64,000 nt of DNA from Jaapia argillacea MUCL 33604 (GCA_000697665.1 KL197730.1:163737-227736); one strand, 5' to 3'; shown: positions 34,301 through 45,707, counted from the first letter of the stretch. Made by a program: numbers and translations. The notes: generated by a model not told the origin, from the sequence alone.

Positions 34301-35506
34301 AATGCCATACGTCAGCGGCTGCATTTACTCGAGGACCATCATGAAGGGGTCAAAGAGACGGATAGGCAGCCAGTGGGGTACGAGTCAATGATTCAGCAGG
34401 AGTTGTCGATGATTGAGACAGAGTCGAGGAGTCATTGGGTGCAATGGAGGGCCCTACCCCACAAACAGTGGCCGTTTGGATGGGTGTCGGGATGTTTCCC
34501 GTGGCCACAGCAATCTGAGTCGTGCGAGGCTGTTTCGATGCACGGGGAGCTGCTGCACCAGGCCCAGTCTTTCGTTTTGAAGGTCTCTTGGTGGGCTCGA
34601 TGGAAACAGCATGAGGAGGCTGCTGGGTAGTAAACTGGTATGTCTGCGAAGGAGCAAGGGGGTAGGGCTGGTAAGCATATTGCTGAGGGCCGGGGATCTG
34701 CTGTGTATACGAGTAGGGAAAAATCGAATGCTGATGGGATGTCTGGGGATATATTTGCTACTGGGGAGGGATGCCGTGATTGTGGGGAAACGGGAGGTGT
34801 GAGTTGGAGGAGTGGATGAGATCTGTGAGCGGGAAAGTAGCCTCGTAGCCGGCAGAGGACAGAGGTGCCTCAGTGTGCTGGGATGTTGTCGGGAGGGTGC
34901 CAGAGTGTGGTGCATAAGTGGAATACGGGTTGGAATTCTCATCAAACATCGTCAGGGAGATTTTGGCTCGAATGTCGTTGTTGCAAGGTAGCTTCCCTCA
35001 CAGAATTGTTGTTAAATCTGAAAAGAAAATTACATTGTTCCAAACTACTCATACGGTACACGTAGATGTCATCCAAGCCGCCGTCCACCCTCGCGCAGCA
35101 ACTGACGAAAAGCACAAGCGATATATTGAGGCTGCAGTGGGTCAACCTACTGAAGCACCGCCATCCATCAGAAGGACATCAGGTGCGACGCGGCTTGGGG
35201 AGGCTGTTGTGAGGAGTGAGTAGCATTACAAATGTGTGGATTTCGGCCACCAGGAGCAGGCAGTAGCGAGAGGAGTTGACAAAGAGTGTTTCGGCTGTTG
35301 AATCTCAGAGCGTTCTCACTCGCACATAACATCTGCGATAGCACACAGCTCCCGTTTTGGGAACCGCCTGAGAAAATGGGTCCAACTCGTTTTGCACCTC
35401 GATTTCAACTCAGTTCAAATCACTTCTTCAAGTTGCGTCGATTTGGATAACTCAGGCAGACGATTCGAGTTGAAATCGATTTGAACTCGGATCGATAGCA
35501 ACACTA
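31354..35506 (-). mobile_element. hAT-superfamily DNA transposon, complete ends
   Basis: A 4,153-bp element. The ends are inverted repeats TAGTGTTGCT (10 bp). It is flanked by a perfect 8-bp target duplication CATTATTA at 31346-31353 and 35507-35514, the hAT signature. The subterminal 150 bp on both sides are crowded with CGAGTTG/CAACTCG-like motifs, as expected for hAT transposase-binding sites. It carries one multi-exon transposase gene on the minus strand and is inserted in block A of the segmental duplication, so it arrived after the duplication. Confidence 0.95.
31558..34949 (-). pseudogene. hAT transposase, seven exons, inactivated
   Basis: Exons on the minus strand are 34177-34949, 33899-34118, 33462-33845, 32867-33406, 32501-32813, about 31918-32463 and 31558-31863. 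Domains in order: a Gln/Pro/Tyr-rich N-terminus; a BED-type zinc finger (CKLCK, then HTHLTKSH); the catalytic region with FDLWTDRNLDAFGG, IGHITMDNASN and CFPHVVNIAVKHVL; an insertion domain; and the C-terminal hAT dimerisation domain (ASAVPCERIFSSARETTTV). In-frame stops lie at 34758-34760, 34350-34352 and 34293-34295, and the reading frame shifts by one base within the sixth exon (about 32279-32322). Two of the three stops are CGA-to-TGA changes at CpG. Probably not active, though its ends look mobilisable. Confidence 0.88.
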
Positions 35507-35514
35507 CATTATTA
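35507..35514. repeat. Right target-site duplication of the hAT element
   Basis: CATTATTA, repeated exactly at 31346-31353. Confidence 0.93.
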
Positions 35515-36984
35515 GGTAGACCATTTCTCCAGAAAAGCTCTTACCACGATGACATGTGCTGACAAAAATAATGTTTTGCATCGTCAAGTTGTCTACCTCG
35601 GGCTTGGCTTGGCTTGGCTGGCCCGACAATCACGATCAGCATCGTGAACGTGGGTGCGCATGTCGGACAAGTGTCTTGCGCATATCTTGGAGTCCAGTGG
35701 ATATTCTGCACGGAGAGACAACGCGGGGAGTCGAGGACTCCAAGTTTTAGGCAAAGTTGTTGGTATAGAGCAGACCTGAGCAGACCCAGCAATCACGACG
35801 GAAATCTGGCCCGCCGCATTGACGTCATCGATACACGTGACTGAATGACAGGATTTCTTAGTTGCACGAGACGGGTCTTAATGGATGAGGCAGAGTGGAC
35901 GTTACTGTATGAGATCTACTGCATTGCATACTGTACGATCCATCATCATCATGACATATTGCGATTGGTGACCCGCAGTGCAACCGCCCTCTATAAGAAC
36001 AGCAGCATCTATCTTCTTCCTCCATCAGTACCCCTTTCCAACCGTCACTACAACCGAAGCCTTATCGACTACGAGAGCGCCAGAGTCCCCGACTCTGATT
36101 GATACCTCATCCGTCCATCCGTTTTTCGAACCAAAACAAATATTAAGGACACTCTGATCGTATCAGTCTCTACATAATGTCCACAACCAAGACATCATTC
36201 TCCAAGTGCGAATCTATTCATCGTTCTTCGATTGTTCCTCAAGGCACCTTATCTTTTCCTCTTCTGCCAGCAAGGTATTTCAAGTTCACCTGTTCAGTAT
36301 CACTACACATCAGCACGATGCTCGAGCTCTCGAGACCAGAACGTTCTGTAAAGCATATGTCATTTTATCACACGAGGATGAAACTAACCGTGTGCCTGAC
36401 GTTTGTAGGTATCCAAACCCTCTCCTCCATCCCGTTCGGAGTCAGAGAATACGACTGACACAGTCATCCACAGCCTCTCCGAATTCCGATCAATCGTGCG
36501 TCACCAAAATCAGTATCATCGTCTCTGCAGGGTATTAATTAGTCGTTGCTATCATGGATAGATCGGCGAGCGTAAACCCGTCATCGTCCAGTTCTGGGTG
36601 GAGTTTGATTGGTCCCACAAGATGAGATTTGAAGATTTCTGCGAGCTCTGCCAGGGCAGAGTTTGCTGCTTTCAAGTTGATATCAGCACTCACCGCGATA
36701 TCGGGGATGAGGTTGACATCCCAGGTGTAAGTTTTCACTGATGTTGATGTGTTACGCCAGCTCATGAAAATCGATTTCAGACACCCGCTTTCATCTCTTT
36801 CAAGCATGGGATGAAGGTTGAAGAGATCGTCGGAATCAATTATAACGATCAAGATCTCGAGGTGCGGTTTTCCTTCTCGTCGGGTGCTTTGCTCTTACCT
36901 GATCACCTTCCAGCGATTGATCAGGCACCTGGTTGGGTCACGTCGCACCTCGCGGGTACGGTGATGTTCATTCCGCCAATCGGA
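35515..36984. other. Block A second copy (right part, to about 35850), then unassigned sequence
   Basis: 35507-35850 continues block A (match 28930-29320). From about 35860 to 36984 the duplicated F-box-like gene is missing. Instead a coding-looking stretch occurs at about 36760-36980 (+), reading FISFKHGMKVEEIVGI and LEVRFSFSSGALLLPDHLP, that runs straight into the F-box fragment. A 105-codon frame at 36535-36852 lies on the other strand. Neither was recognised. Confidence 0.45.
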
Positions 36985-37550
36985 TGGGCGTGGCGATTAG
37001 GAAAGGCTTGCTTCGGTGTGGAGGAACTAGAAGGAAGGGTGAGCGTCGTATAGGTGTGCGATGAGTATGATATAACGCTTTGTCGCCAAGTGAAAAGTTT
37101 CGACTGGTGATGATTTAATCTGAAAGCTGGGATGTGAGTGTCTCATGTCGTTGATTATTGTCAGAAGTTCCATTTCATTGTAGATGAATTGTTAAATCAG
37201 GCCTTGATTTAACCTTGTTTCGATCTTCGGTGCTGACCTCACCTGAGTGCAATTCGGCTGTTAAGAATGATCTGGTGGCATTTAGCAATAAAATCGACAA
37301 CGCCCCTATACACATTTTCCCACCTATTCTTGGCTGGCGCCTTCTCTGAGTGCCGTGATGCTGTGCATATCGTGTATGACATGGAGGGCCTACTGATAAT
37401 TTCCTCTCGCTGTCTGAATGTTGGTGGGGTCTTAGAATGTACCTTTTCCCCTCAGTTCTTGCCCTTACCACACATTTCAATCTTCACTGTGACAAGGACG
37501 CGCACGGCGTGAAGTCAGAGGACATTCGAGACCACTCCGTGCACCACTAC
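36985..37550 (+). pseudogene. 3' fragment of the fourth F-box-like gene with flank (block B, second copy)
   Basis: It begins with the same GGCGTGGCGATTAGGAAAGG as 30418-30437 and follows 30415-31060 with scattered substitutions and small indels through the gene end and its 3' flank. The F-box and leucine-rich body are absent. It is a truncated copy left by the segmental duplication. Confidence 0.8.
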
Positions 37551-38183
37551 AGGACTACTTACTGGCTCATGTTGGCAATTGCATTGTCCGGAGTCGATAC
37601 CTCAAATTCATCCTTCTTCATAGGCTCGAGAACTACGGGTGGTGCATTACCGAGCACCTCGTAGCTGCTACGGTTGTCGCGCCCGTCCCTGAACGAGTGG
37701 TGAGAGGTGAGCTCAAAGCCGACCGAACTTGAGGACATGACAATGTGGCGAGGAGACGTAACAGCTAAGTTGTCAACAAGGACAGTTGTGCCAGTGATCC
37801 AGCCGTGATGAATCAATATCAAGTCTGTTACAAGCTTCGCATTGCTACAACAGGATTGTCATCATGTAGATAGGACGAGGAGCAATAGGGTCGGAAAAAA
37901 ACTGCCGACAACCGACGAGTAAGCATAATGAGGGACGTGTAGCGGAAGTTCGACTGCTGAAGTCAAGTGAACCCGAACTGGTATACAAAATCCACTATGA
38001 GCCAGTTGCCCGAAAAGTCGCGAGTTCTAGGACGGAAGGCGAGGGTATAGATATCAACATCAAAGTGTGACCTTGTCTGGGGGAGAAGGGTAAGGGGAGT
38101 ACTAACTCGCAGAGAGTTAAGTACCTGAGATACAAAAAAATGTGCTCCGCACTCGCTTCGAGATACCTCGCATCCAGAAGAAT
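37551..38183. other. Intergenic, no gene seen
   Basis: An 87-codon minus-strand frame at 37559-37822 has no family. The rest is the 3' side of the DUF6593 gene. Confidence 0.4.
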
Positions 38184-38856
38184 CTACCTCCTGCTCTCTC
38201 TCCGCTTCCACTCGAGATAGACAAAGGTAGAAACAATGATGTCGATCATATGTTGCCCATTCGGAAAGATCTCGAGGTAGGATCTACGCTTAGGTGAGAA
38301 GAAACCAGGGGATCCTTCGTGGAACTTGACAACTACAGTGTCGGAGGTATCGTTGAGGACCAGCTGTCAATAGGTGAGTATGTAATACAATCGTCGGAAA
38401 GTGGGTGCAGAGTACGAAAGCGAACTGACCTTCATCGAATGACGACGCATAACCCATTTGTACTCGAGACCATCGGGTGCAGTGAACTTGCGATCGCTGC
38501 ATGAGTGCGTTCCGTCAAGTCCAAAGCCAAAAGCCAACCTAGTGAAAAACTTACCGCCCACAAAACCCTGTCCTCTCTAGCATATTACTCATTGTGAAGA
38601 TCTTGCCTTCGAGTACTAATCGGGAGTGTTGGATATAGCGCCAGTGGATCCTTGCCATCTCTTCCTCATCTCGCTCACTCTCAGCCTCTTGGGAGGAAGG
38701 CCTGCTATACCGAGTGATCGTAGTTGTCGAATGCAATAATTTTTTGGGGGTATGTATTTTGTAGATTGGGTGATCTTGTTCGTCCAGTAGGGTGGTCCTG
38801 AGGACTGAGGCATTGCTAAAGACGAACAATTTTGGCATGTCGCTCTGGCTGGTCAT
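38184..38856 (-). CDS. DUF6593-domain protein
   Basis: Minus-strand exons 38555-38856, 38430-38496 and 38184-38363 close to 182 residues. The sequence follows the DUF6593 pattern of Agaricomycetes: a short N-terminal beta segment (LRTTLLDEQDHPIYKIHTPK), an Arg/Glu-rich loop (SQEAESERDEEEMARIHWRY), then FTAPDGLEYKWVMRRHSMK, LVLNDTSDTVVVKFHEG, RRSYLEIFPNGQHMIDIIV and a final amphipathic STFVYLEWKRRE. The fold is thought to be related to tubby/LURP-type beta barrels; the biological role is unknown. No signal peptide or membrane helix was seen. Introns are normal GT-AG (38497-38554 and 38364-38429). Confidence 0.88.
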
Positions 38857-39644
38857 GACTCAAGGTCAAGCGTTCACTCGGGTCGTACCAACGTTATAGG
38901 CCAGGAATAAGGTTCTGGGGCTGCGGTTGTCAGATTCCCATGAGATAGGGTGGACATGAGTGGTTGCGCAGCATTACTTAGCGCGACGCGACGGGACAAA
39001 TTGGAGCCATACAGCAGCGGACCTGGCCGATACACGTGGACCTCATGTCTCATGCTTCTCGATAGCTACCTGGCCATGCAATGAGAGAGAGATAGTGGTA
39101 GTATCAAAGTGAGAACGGGGTAGAAACCCTGATCTGTGTCAACGATACACCAGACGGTGGTCCGTGCGCAATACTTCCCACGATACTTCCACTTTTGGGG
39201 TGAAACCATAACCATCTCCTCCTGACTTCACTCAATCGCTCGGCAGTCACGGTCAGCGCTAGCATTTCTGTACCATTTCTTTTTATGCTTGGCTATCCAA
39301 AGTCTCAAATACCGTTCAGAACCCTGTTTTAAGATATAATGACAGAGGACCAACCAGGCTATCCAACTGTATATCGGATATTGCTCAGTCAGTTGAGTAT
39401 TTCGTGTTCTCAGGCCACAAGGGCCCGGGGGAGCTCTATGTCGGAGACACTCTACCGGAACGACAATAACGATTCCCCAGGTTGTTGCGGCAATTTCGGC
39501 CAGGCTCTATGAATCAGAATTTTACGCCTTCCTCGATGTGCACTGACTTTGGGCTCGAGTTTCTTCGATACCGATTCTGACTTCCAGTTGCAATGGTGCT
39601 TGGTTGCCCTTTGCATGGTAAGAGTCGGCTTACAACTATCGTAG
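38857..39644. other. Intergenic, no gene seen
   Basis: Promoter side of the DUF6593 gene and 5' flank of the tRNA gene. No open frame of note. Confidence 0.45.
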
Positions 39645-39717
39645 AGCATCGTGGCGCAGTCGGAAGCGCGTGGGGCTCATAACCCCAAGGTCACTCGATC
39701 GAGACGAGTCGCTGCTA
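39645..39717 (+). tRNA. tRNA-iMet(CAT): Initiator tRNA-Met (CAT anticodon)
   Basis: A 73-nt cloverleaf. The acceptor stem AGCATCG pairs with CGCTGCT with one mismatch and A is the discriminator. The D stem is GCGC/GCGC. The anticodon stem TGGGG/CCCCA holds the loop CTCATAA with anticodon CAT. The T stem ACTCG/CGAGT encloses ATCGAGA. A1:U72 and the A-starting T loop in place of TTC mark it as the eukaryotic initiator, not the elongator. There is no intron. A run of T (CTTTTT) at about 39737-39742 is a probable RNA polymerase III terminator. Confidence 0.93.
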
Positions 39718-40105
39718 CTATCGCTTGAGCGATTTCTTTTTCATGTTCATCTTACATAGGATCCTGTCCAGTGTTTCTTCCATAACTCAATTTCTGGGAT
39801 GAAGTTCTAAACCCGGCTTACCATCCATCGTTGCATCTCATCTACAACAAGCGCTCCGACGGGAGAGCGAGAAGAGCAGCGCAAGCGGAAGGACTGGTTA
39901 TTTCACATAGACGAATAGCCGCTGTCAGCCATTGCTGCAATATGGTGTCTCCAGGTGATGGAGAACTATGAGCGGGACCATCATTCAGTAAAGGCCAATC
40001 GCGCCGACAGGACCACCCGAGAAATTGTCAATGGGTTTCCAGGAGATGCAAGACTCCGTGCAAATGAACGACACACGACATCTCTAACTTGCCAATTCCC
40101 AATGA
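39718..40105. other. Intergenic, no gene seen
   Basis: It begins with the Pol III terminator-like T run after the tRNA gene. Nothing else was recognised. Confidence 0.4.
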
Positions 40106-41381
40106 CTATCGGGGTCGAGGATAACCACCTGCTGTATATTTGCGCATCGCCACTTCACCTCCTCCGAAACCTTCCTTCTCCAAAGTCAAAAAACTGGCTG
40201 TTGCTGTGGCTCGAAATTCGTCCAAGGAGGGGTTAGAAGCGGCGAGAGTTGATCTATGTGATCCTGGTCGTATGAACCGATGGTGAGAAAAGCCAGGAGG
40301 AGAAAGAACTTCACAGACCAGATCCAGATGCCAAGACCGATCTTGATAGAAAGTTGGGCGTGTTGGTGGCAACATAATCCCCACCAGTTTGATACCAGCG
40401 AAATTTACCGATTTTAGCTTGAAAAACGCCGGCAAAACGTCCAACTCTCCCAGTCCAGACGGAAGGACCAGTTCCAACTTTCCAAACAGGTGAGGATGGT
40501 CAATGTCCTCGAAACTGGTGGCTGATTGTCAAGAGACTTGGCACCGCAATTCGGGAACGCAGACGTTTGCAATAATTTCCAGATACTTGGCTGGCAATTC
40601 CAGGGTGGTGGGTTTGGGGAAGTGAGTGGAAGGTACACAGAAAATCTCAGAGTGAAGTAGGGGTCAGAGATCGCAGTGTGGGTGAGGTGACACCTCAACG
40701 TGCTCGATATTGGGGCGTTTGGTTCGGGGATGAAACACTCGCAGGCAATGGCCAAACCATTGGCACGCAACGTAGCGACCGAAGGGGATTGCGAGATGAG
40801 GCTACTGGGGAGCTGGATTGTTCCTAGCCGTAGGATTCGAGCATCGTTCAATACGGCACTACGGAAGTAGACCCAGGCGAGATTAGCGAGCTTCGCTAGA
40901 GCCCTAGGATGACGGAATGTGAAGCGTTGATGCGGTGAGAAGTATGGGATGAACCGCTTCTGACCTTGTAAGGATCATCGTGGACATTATGGGACGAGTT
41001 GAAATCCTGGTTCATTTCAAAGGTATATACTTATCTTGACGAACTGGGCAATCTGAGGGATGCGTAGGGGCGGAGACGGGCTCTAGCTGACTCGGATAGT
41101 GGGTCGGAAGCAGGCCCTGTTGACGCCTCGTAAACCCAGGACTGTGCGAGACAAAGAAGATGTAGTCGGGTAAAATCAATGGTTGGAAAAGGGAGTGAAG
41201 GCAGCGGCATGTCAAGGGGACGTTTTGTAGGTGGTCGATGTATAACGCCTCGGGCGGCAGACTCCCTGTGGGGTGAAGAACATCGGAGAAGATTGAGCCC
41301 ATAAGAAGTGAATACAGTCAGACCTGGGGGGCTTGTGGCTATAGTGGTCTGACTGCACCACGGGCCGCGAGGTACTCTCAC
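40106..41381 (-). CDS. Possible F-box/leucine-rich-type gene, model incomplete
   Basis: Near the 5' end (about 41200-41265) the minus strand reads SLPPEALYIDHLQNVPLTCR followed by CLHSLFQPLILPDYIFF, which resembles an F-box. Further stretches, GTIQLPSSLISQSPSVATLR at about 40780 and LELVLPSGLGELDVLPAFFK at about 40440, resemble leucine-rich F-box bodies. The pieces lie in different frames, so introns or breaks must separate them; I could not close the phases. It is unlike the four F-box-like paralogues elsewhere in the window. Approximate limits only. Confidence 0.35.
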
Positions 41382-41531
41382 TGAAATCGTTCCACTTTAG
41401 TTCAACGCTTCGACTGGTTGATTCGTGGTTGATCTCCGTGGGCCGTGGATGTCAACCGTTCCCCATATGCATGTATTCACATCCACAGTAAGAAAATATA
41501 TTCTACTCGTTATATAGCCCGCATTACAACC

Positions 41532-43982
41532 ATGTCAACACTCAATCACTCCATGTCCCAACTTTACCTTACAATGTCAAGATTCGACTTTGACCTCCAG
41601 CCATTTCTTGTCTACTTGAAGCCACTTATTCTCTCCGCTGGCGCGTCGGTCCTCGCTTACAATCTCTATCGATTAGTTAAACTGGTCCTCCGACCTGTAT
41701 TCTCTCCTTTGCGCCGTCTACAAGGACCACGATCAGATAGTTGGTTCTACGGGAATTTTAAGCAGATTTTCACCACAGAGAACTCGACTTTGCATGAAGA
41801 ATGGGTGGCAGAGTATGGGCATACGTTGAAGTATAAGGGGATGTTCAATGTGCGTCTATTCTCCGCATCCATAACGATAGCCAACAGAAGATCTTTTGAA
41901 GCTTGATCGTATCGTCACCACGGATTTGCGAGCCATTCAGCATGTCTTGTCCCAGTCTATCTATGAGAGGCCGCCGGAAGCAAGGTTCACCCTTGCTCGC
42001 ATATTGGGAGAAGGTGCGTGCACCTCCCCCCTTTCATAGTTGCGACTGACTTCCCGTGGACCTAGGTCTTCTCTTTGTGGAAGGTAGAGCATTTGATTTT
42101 TGTCGTTGGTGTGGCTGATGACGTGGCAAAGGCGAGGAACACAAGAACCAGGTATGTCCTCAGACAGGCTTTTGCTGTATCGCCTCTGACGGACGATAAT
42201 GTAGCGCAGGATCATGGTACTTGCCTCTCTCCTCCTCAAGATAGACCTCTAAGAAGCATTCCAGAGCCCAGCTTTCGGTTCAACGCATCTCCGCGAAATG
42301 ACAGACATTTTCATGGCAAAGTCCATCGAGGTGCTTTTGGATTCATGTTGATGAGCGATTTGCTTTTCTGACACCGTTACTCGTCAGCTCCGGGACGTTT
42401 GGATGTCACAGATTGCCTCAGAGGCAACGGAAGGCAAGCCAATTCGTCTCGATGTGTTGAGCTGGTTAAGTCGTACGACTTTGGACATTATCGGTTTGGC
42501 TGGTACCCCTCATCGTCATCGTGTGCTAGCTTCCGCCAATTTGATATCATTCTCCGATAGGCTTCAACTACAAGTTCAACTCTCTGAGCACTCACCTGAA
42601 GCCCACGGAACTGAGCAAGGCATTCGGTACAATTTTGGAGAAGGGACAACAGCTGTCTCTAATGGCACTTTTGCAAGCGTTCATACCTCCCCTCCGTATA
42701 ATCGTACGTCCATCCTCTTCCCTCACCCACATATCCACACCCTACCTTAATCGTCCTGCCCAGCCCACTCAACGCGACAGGAGGAGGAACAAAGCCCGCA
42801 AGACAATGGATCGCATCGGAAGAGAACTCCTGGCAGAAAAGAAGGCTGCTATTACCACTTCCATCGCTGCCGAACGTGGTGAGACGAAGATATCGGAAGT
42901 GGGTAAGAAGTCGGTGCAAGGGAAGGATCTTCTGAGTTTGTTGGTTAGGGCTAATATGGCGACGGATTTGAAGGATAGTCAGAGGCTGTCTGATGAGGAC
43001 GTTTTGGCTCGTGGGTGTTTGCCTCCCTCGCTTGCTTCAATGTCCCTTACATTGGTTTTCTTGGTAGAGGTGCCAACATTTTTGACAGCTGGACACGAAA
43101 CCACTAGGTGGGTATGGCTTTGTCTCTAAATCGTCCCTCTGACGCAGTTGAATCAAGTACTGCAACCACTTGGTCTTTATTTGCCATGGCCCTGGCCCCA
43201 GAAGTACAATCAAAACTCCGCCAAGAACTCCTGTCCGTCCCAACTGACACACCGACGATGGACGAACTTCAAGCTCTTCCCTACCTTGATGCTGTCGTCC
43301 GCGAATCGCTCCGAGTTCATGCTCCGGTGCCGAGTACGACAAGGGTTGCGATGAGGGATGATGTCATACCCTTGAGTACACCGATTGTTGACAAGGATGG
43401 GAAAAGTTTGAGTGAGATAAGGTGCTTGGTTATGTATTATGTTGGCGATTCGAGTAGTTTGCTGACATTTCGATTGGGTGTACTCAGGATATGTAAAGGT
43501 GACACAGTCTTCATCCCCATCCTGGCAGTCAATCGCTCGAAACTCTTGTGGGGAGAGGATGGGTTCGAGTTCAAGTTGGTTTTCCTTTGGTATGAGAGTC
43601 CACTATTGCGTGTTGACGTAGTGTTGTTAGACCCGAACGTTGGGAAAATCCTCCGCAAGCTATTAGTAGCATCCCCGGTGTATGGGGTAGCATGCTTACA
43701 TTCCTCGGCGGTCACCACGCTTGTATTGGGTACCGGTTCTCAGTGGTCGAGTACGTGGACCTTTTCCCTCTTCGGCAGCTACGTTTTCGTCCTGAATTCG
43801 CTTGAACTTATAGGACCAAGGCAATTCTCTTCACTTTGTTACGCGCTTTCGAGTTCGAACTTGCCGTACCGAAAGAGGACGTCGTAAAGAGGGCTACGAT
43901 CGTCCAGAGGCCATTCATTAAGAGCGCCACAGATAAGCAGACTCAGTTGCCCATGTTCGTGAGCGCGTATAAGGGGAGTTGA
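41532..43982 (+). CDS. Cytochrome P450, complete, 14 exons
   Basis: Exons: 41532-41853, 41888-42013, 42066-42083, 42132-42151, 42205-42216, 42265-42330, 42388-42502, 42561-42703, 42764-43010, 43068-43107, 43158-43421, 43488-43574, 43631-43750 and 43814-43982. Phases close to 582 residues. An N-terminal hydrophobic segment ([20 protein letters not shown]) anchors it in the ER. Motifs: the I-helix oxygen-binding TAGHETTS, the K-helix ExxR as RESLR, the PERW box KPERWEN, and the haem loop [13 protein letters not shown] with its Cys ligand. The last two introns match those of the partial P450 at 1-477, so the two genes are close paralogues about 43 kb apart. Several very short exons (12, 18 and 20 nt) are supported only by phase and homology. 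Substrate unknown. Confidence 0.93.
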
Positions 43983-44340
43983 GGGTGTGGGGAACCGTCT
44001 GAGGATGATGTACCTCGTACCCTTGTTCTATTGGTTGGTTAGATTGCCACTTGGTATGCCTCTCCCTATGCAACTACTTAGATTTTGTTGTCCTACATAC
44101 CCCACACATATGTACCCGCCCGAACCCGCAACCGACCTGTAATCCGCAGTCTCGAAAATCCTCACGGAACCAGTCTTGGTGGTCTCGTTCTCCCACGCAG
44201 ACCTCATCAGAACGTGGGTTCGAGACTATGATCCGCTTGGTAGGTTGTGCTGCCCATGATGGGTCGTCGACCCCACCGCCCACTGATAGCTTGTCCAATG
44301 CCAAACTTTGCCATGTATCTTTTGATTGGGAACCTTTGTA
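43983..44340. other. Intergenic, no gene seen
   Basis: This is the 3' flank of the P450 up to the outer edge of the left arm of the inverted repeat. Confidence 0.4.
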
Positions 44341-44670
44341 GGCGCCGAGTGCGATGGAATCCCGACGACGGCCCACTAGCGATTTGATGGTAAATATGTG
44401 CATGGTGAGTATCCTGTTCGGGGGTGCTACATACTACTCCTTCCACCCCAAGTAGGCCGTGTTCTTGCCGGGAGTGCAGATCGACTCACGTTTGGAGCTT
44501 TTAGGCCCACTCACTCAGCGACGATTCTATATCATGAGCAAATAGCCATAATTCTCAACTAGTATATGTACGCTCCAAACTTCCCTTCCCTCATCACTTC
44601 TTAGAACTGAACCATCCCTCTGTACTCCCCCGTCCTCAGGCGTGCCCCGTGGACAATTTACCCTACTGCT

Positions 44671-45643
44671 CTACTGTGCAAGATTGGTGGGAAGGCCCGG
44701 GGGCGCTATCACAGTGCGAGCGGCCACCTCTTCACGACGGGTACCGGGATGCTCGATTATTGCACGAGTGCCGTGGATGATGGCTGCGGTGCCAGGGTGT
44801 TCGATCGCTGCGCGACGAGTTTCGTGGATGATTGCTGCGGTACCCGGGTGCTCGATCTCTTCACGACGAGTCTCGTGTATGATGGCAGCGGTGCCGGGGT
44901 GCTCGATCTCTTCGCGACGAGTCTCGTGTATGATGGCTGCGGTTTCGGCGGGGGGTTCGATCTCTGCGCGACGAGTGCCGTGGATGATGGCTGCGGTGCC
45001 CGGGTGCTCGATCTCTTCACGACGAGTCTCGTGGATGATGGCTGCAGTTTCGGCGGGGGGTTCAATCTCTGCACGACGAGTGCCGTGTATAATGCCTGCG
45101 GTACCAGGGTGTTCGATCGCTGCGCGACGAGTTTCGTGGATGATGGCTGCGGTGCCGGGGTGCTCGATCTCTTCGCGACGAGTCTCGTGTATGATGGCTG
45201 CGGTTTCGGCGGGAGGTTCGATCTCTGCACGACGAGTACCGTGTATGATGGCTGCGGTGCCAGGGTGCTCGATCTCTTCACGACGAGTCTCGTTGATGAT
45301 GGCTGCGGTTTCGGCGGGGGGTTCGATCTCTGCACGACGAGTGCCGTGGATGATGGCTGCGGTGCCAGGGTGTTCGATGATTGCACGACGAGTGCCATGT
45401 GCGATTCCCGCAGTGACATGGGTGCCCTCATGTTCGATCTCCTCACGCGCCTATGCAACTGTTAGCTCGTGCAAGTGCTAGAGAAGGAATGTACAGTACC
45501 TGAATCACGCCTGCGTCCACCACCATGCAGGTGCCTGGAATATGTCTATATTAGCCACCGCTGAAGGTAGGCAGGGAGGATTTCGGCCTACCCAAAAGAA
45601 TGGCGGTTGCTACGAAGGCGGCTGAAGGGAAGGAAAATCGCAT
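44671..45643 (-). CDS. Secreted Kex2-type repeat precursor, left-arm copy
   Basis: Minus-strand exons 45592-45643 (52 nt), 45500-45534 (35 nt) and 44671-45450 (780 nt) close to 288 residues. Exon 1 is a signal peptide (MRFSFPSAAFVATAILLG); exon 2 encodes TCMVVDAGVIQ. Exon 3 is an array of 17- and 18-residue units, usually alternating: type 1 AEIEPPAETAAIIHETRR and type 2 EEIEHPGTAAIIHGTRR, with small variants (AAIEHPG..., AIIEHPG...). Twelve units end in Thr-Arg-Arg and a thirteenth Arg-Arg precedes the tail EEVAARTVIAPPGLPTNLAQ. Secreted fungal proteins of this shape (Rep1 of Ustilago maydis, other KEPs) are cut by the Golgi protease Kex2 at Lys-Arg or Arg-Arg to release many peptides. No Cys lies in the array. 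The first donor is GTAGGC, weaker than the GTGAGC of the right-arm copy. Both strands are open across the array only because of the repeat period. Confidence 0.88.
44760..45430 (-). repeat. Tandem 51/54-bp coding repeats
   Basis: About thirteen units of 51 or 54 bp, all multiples of three, encoding the peptide array. Each unit carries CTCGTCG/CGACGAG at the Arg-Arg codons. Neighbouring units differ mostly at third codon positions. Confidence 0.9.
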
Positions 45644-45707
45644 ATTGTTGATGCCGGATGCAGATGAATACCCAGTGACTGGTGAGTTATGTTTGCGTTT
45701 TGCTCCA

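Noticed and set aside
44642-45481. Long open frames on the plus strand across the left peptide array (279 and 238 codons), rich in Met, Ala, Ser and Cys
   Set aside because: They are antisense to the signal-peptide-bearing gene and stay open only because the repeat period is a multiple of three. They have no splice or start context, while the minus-strand model has a signal peptide, matching introns in the other arm and a TATA box.
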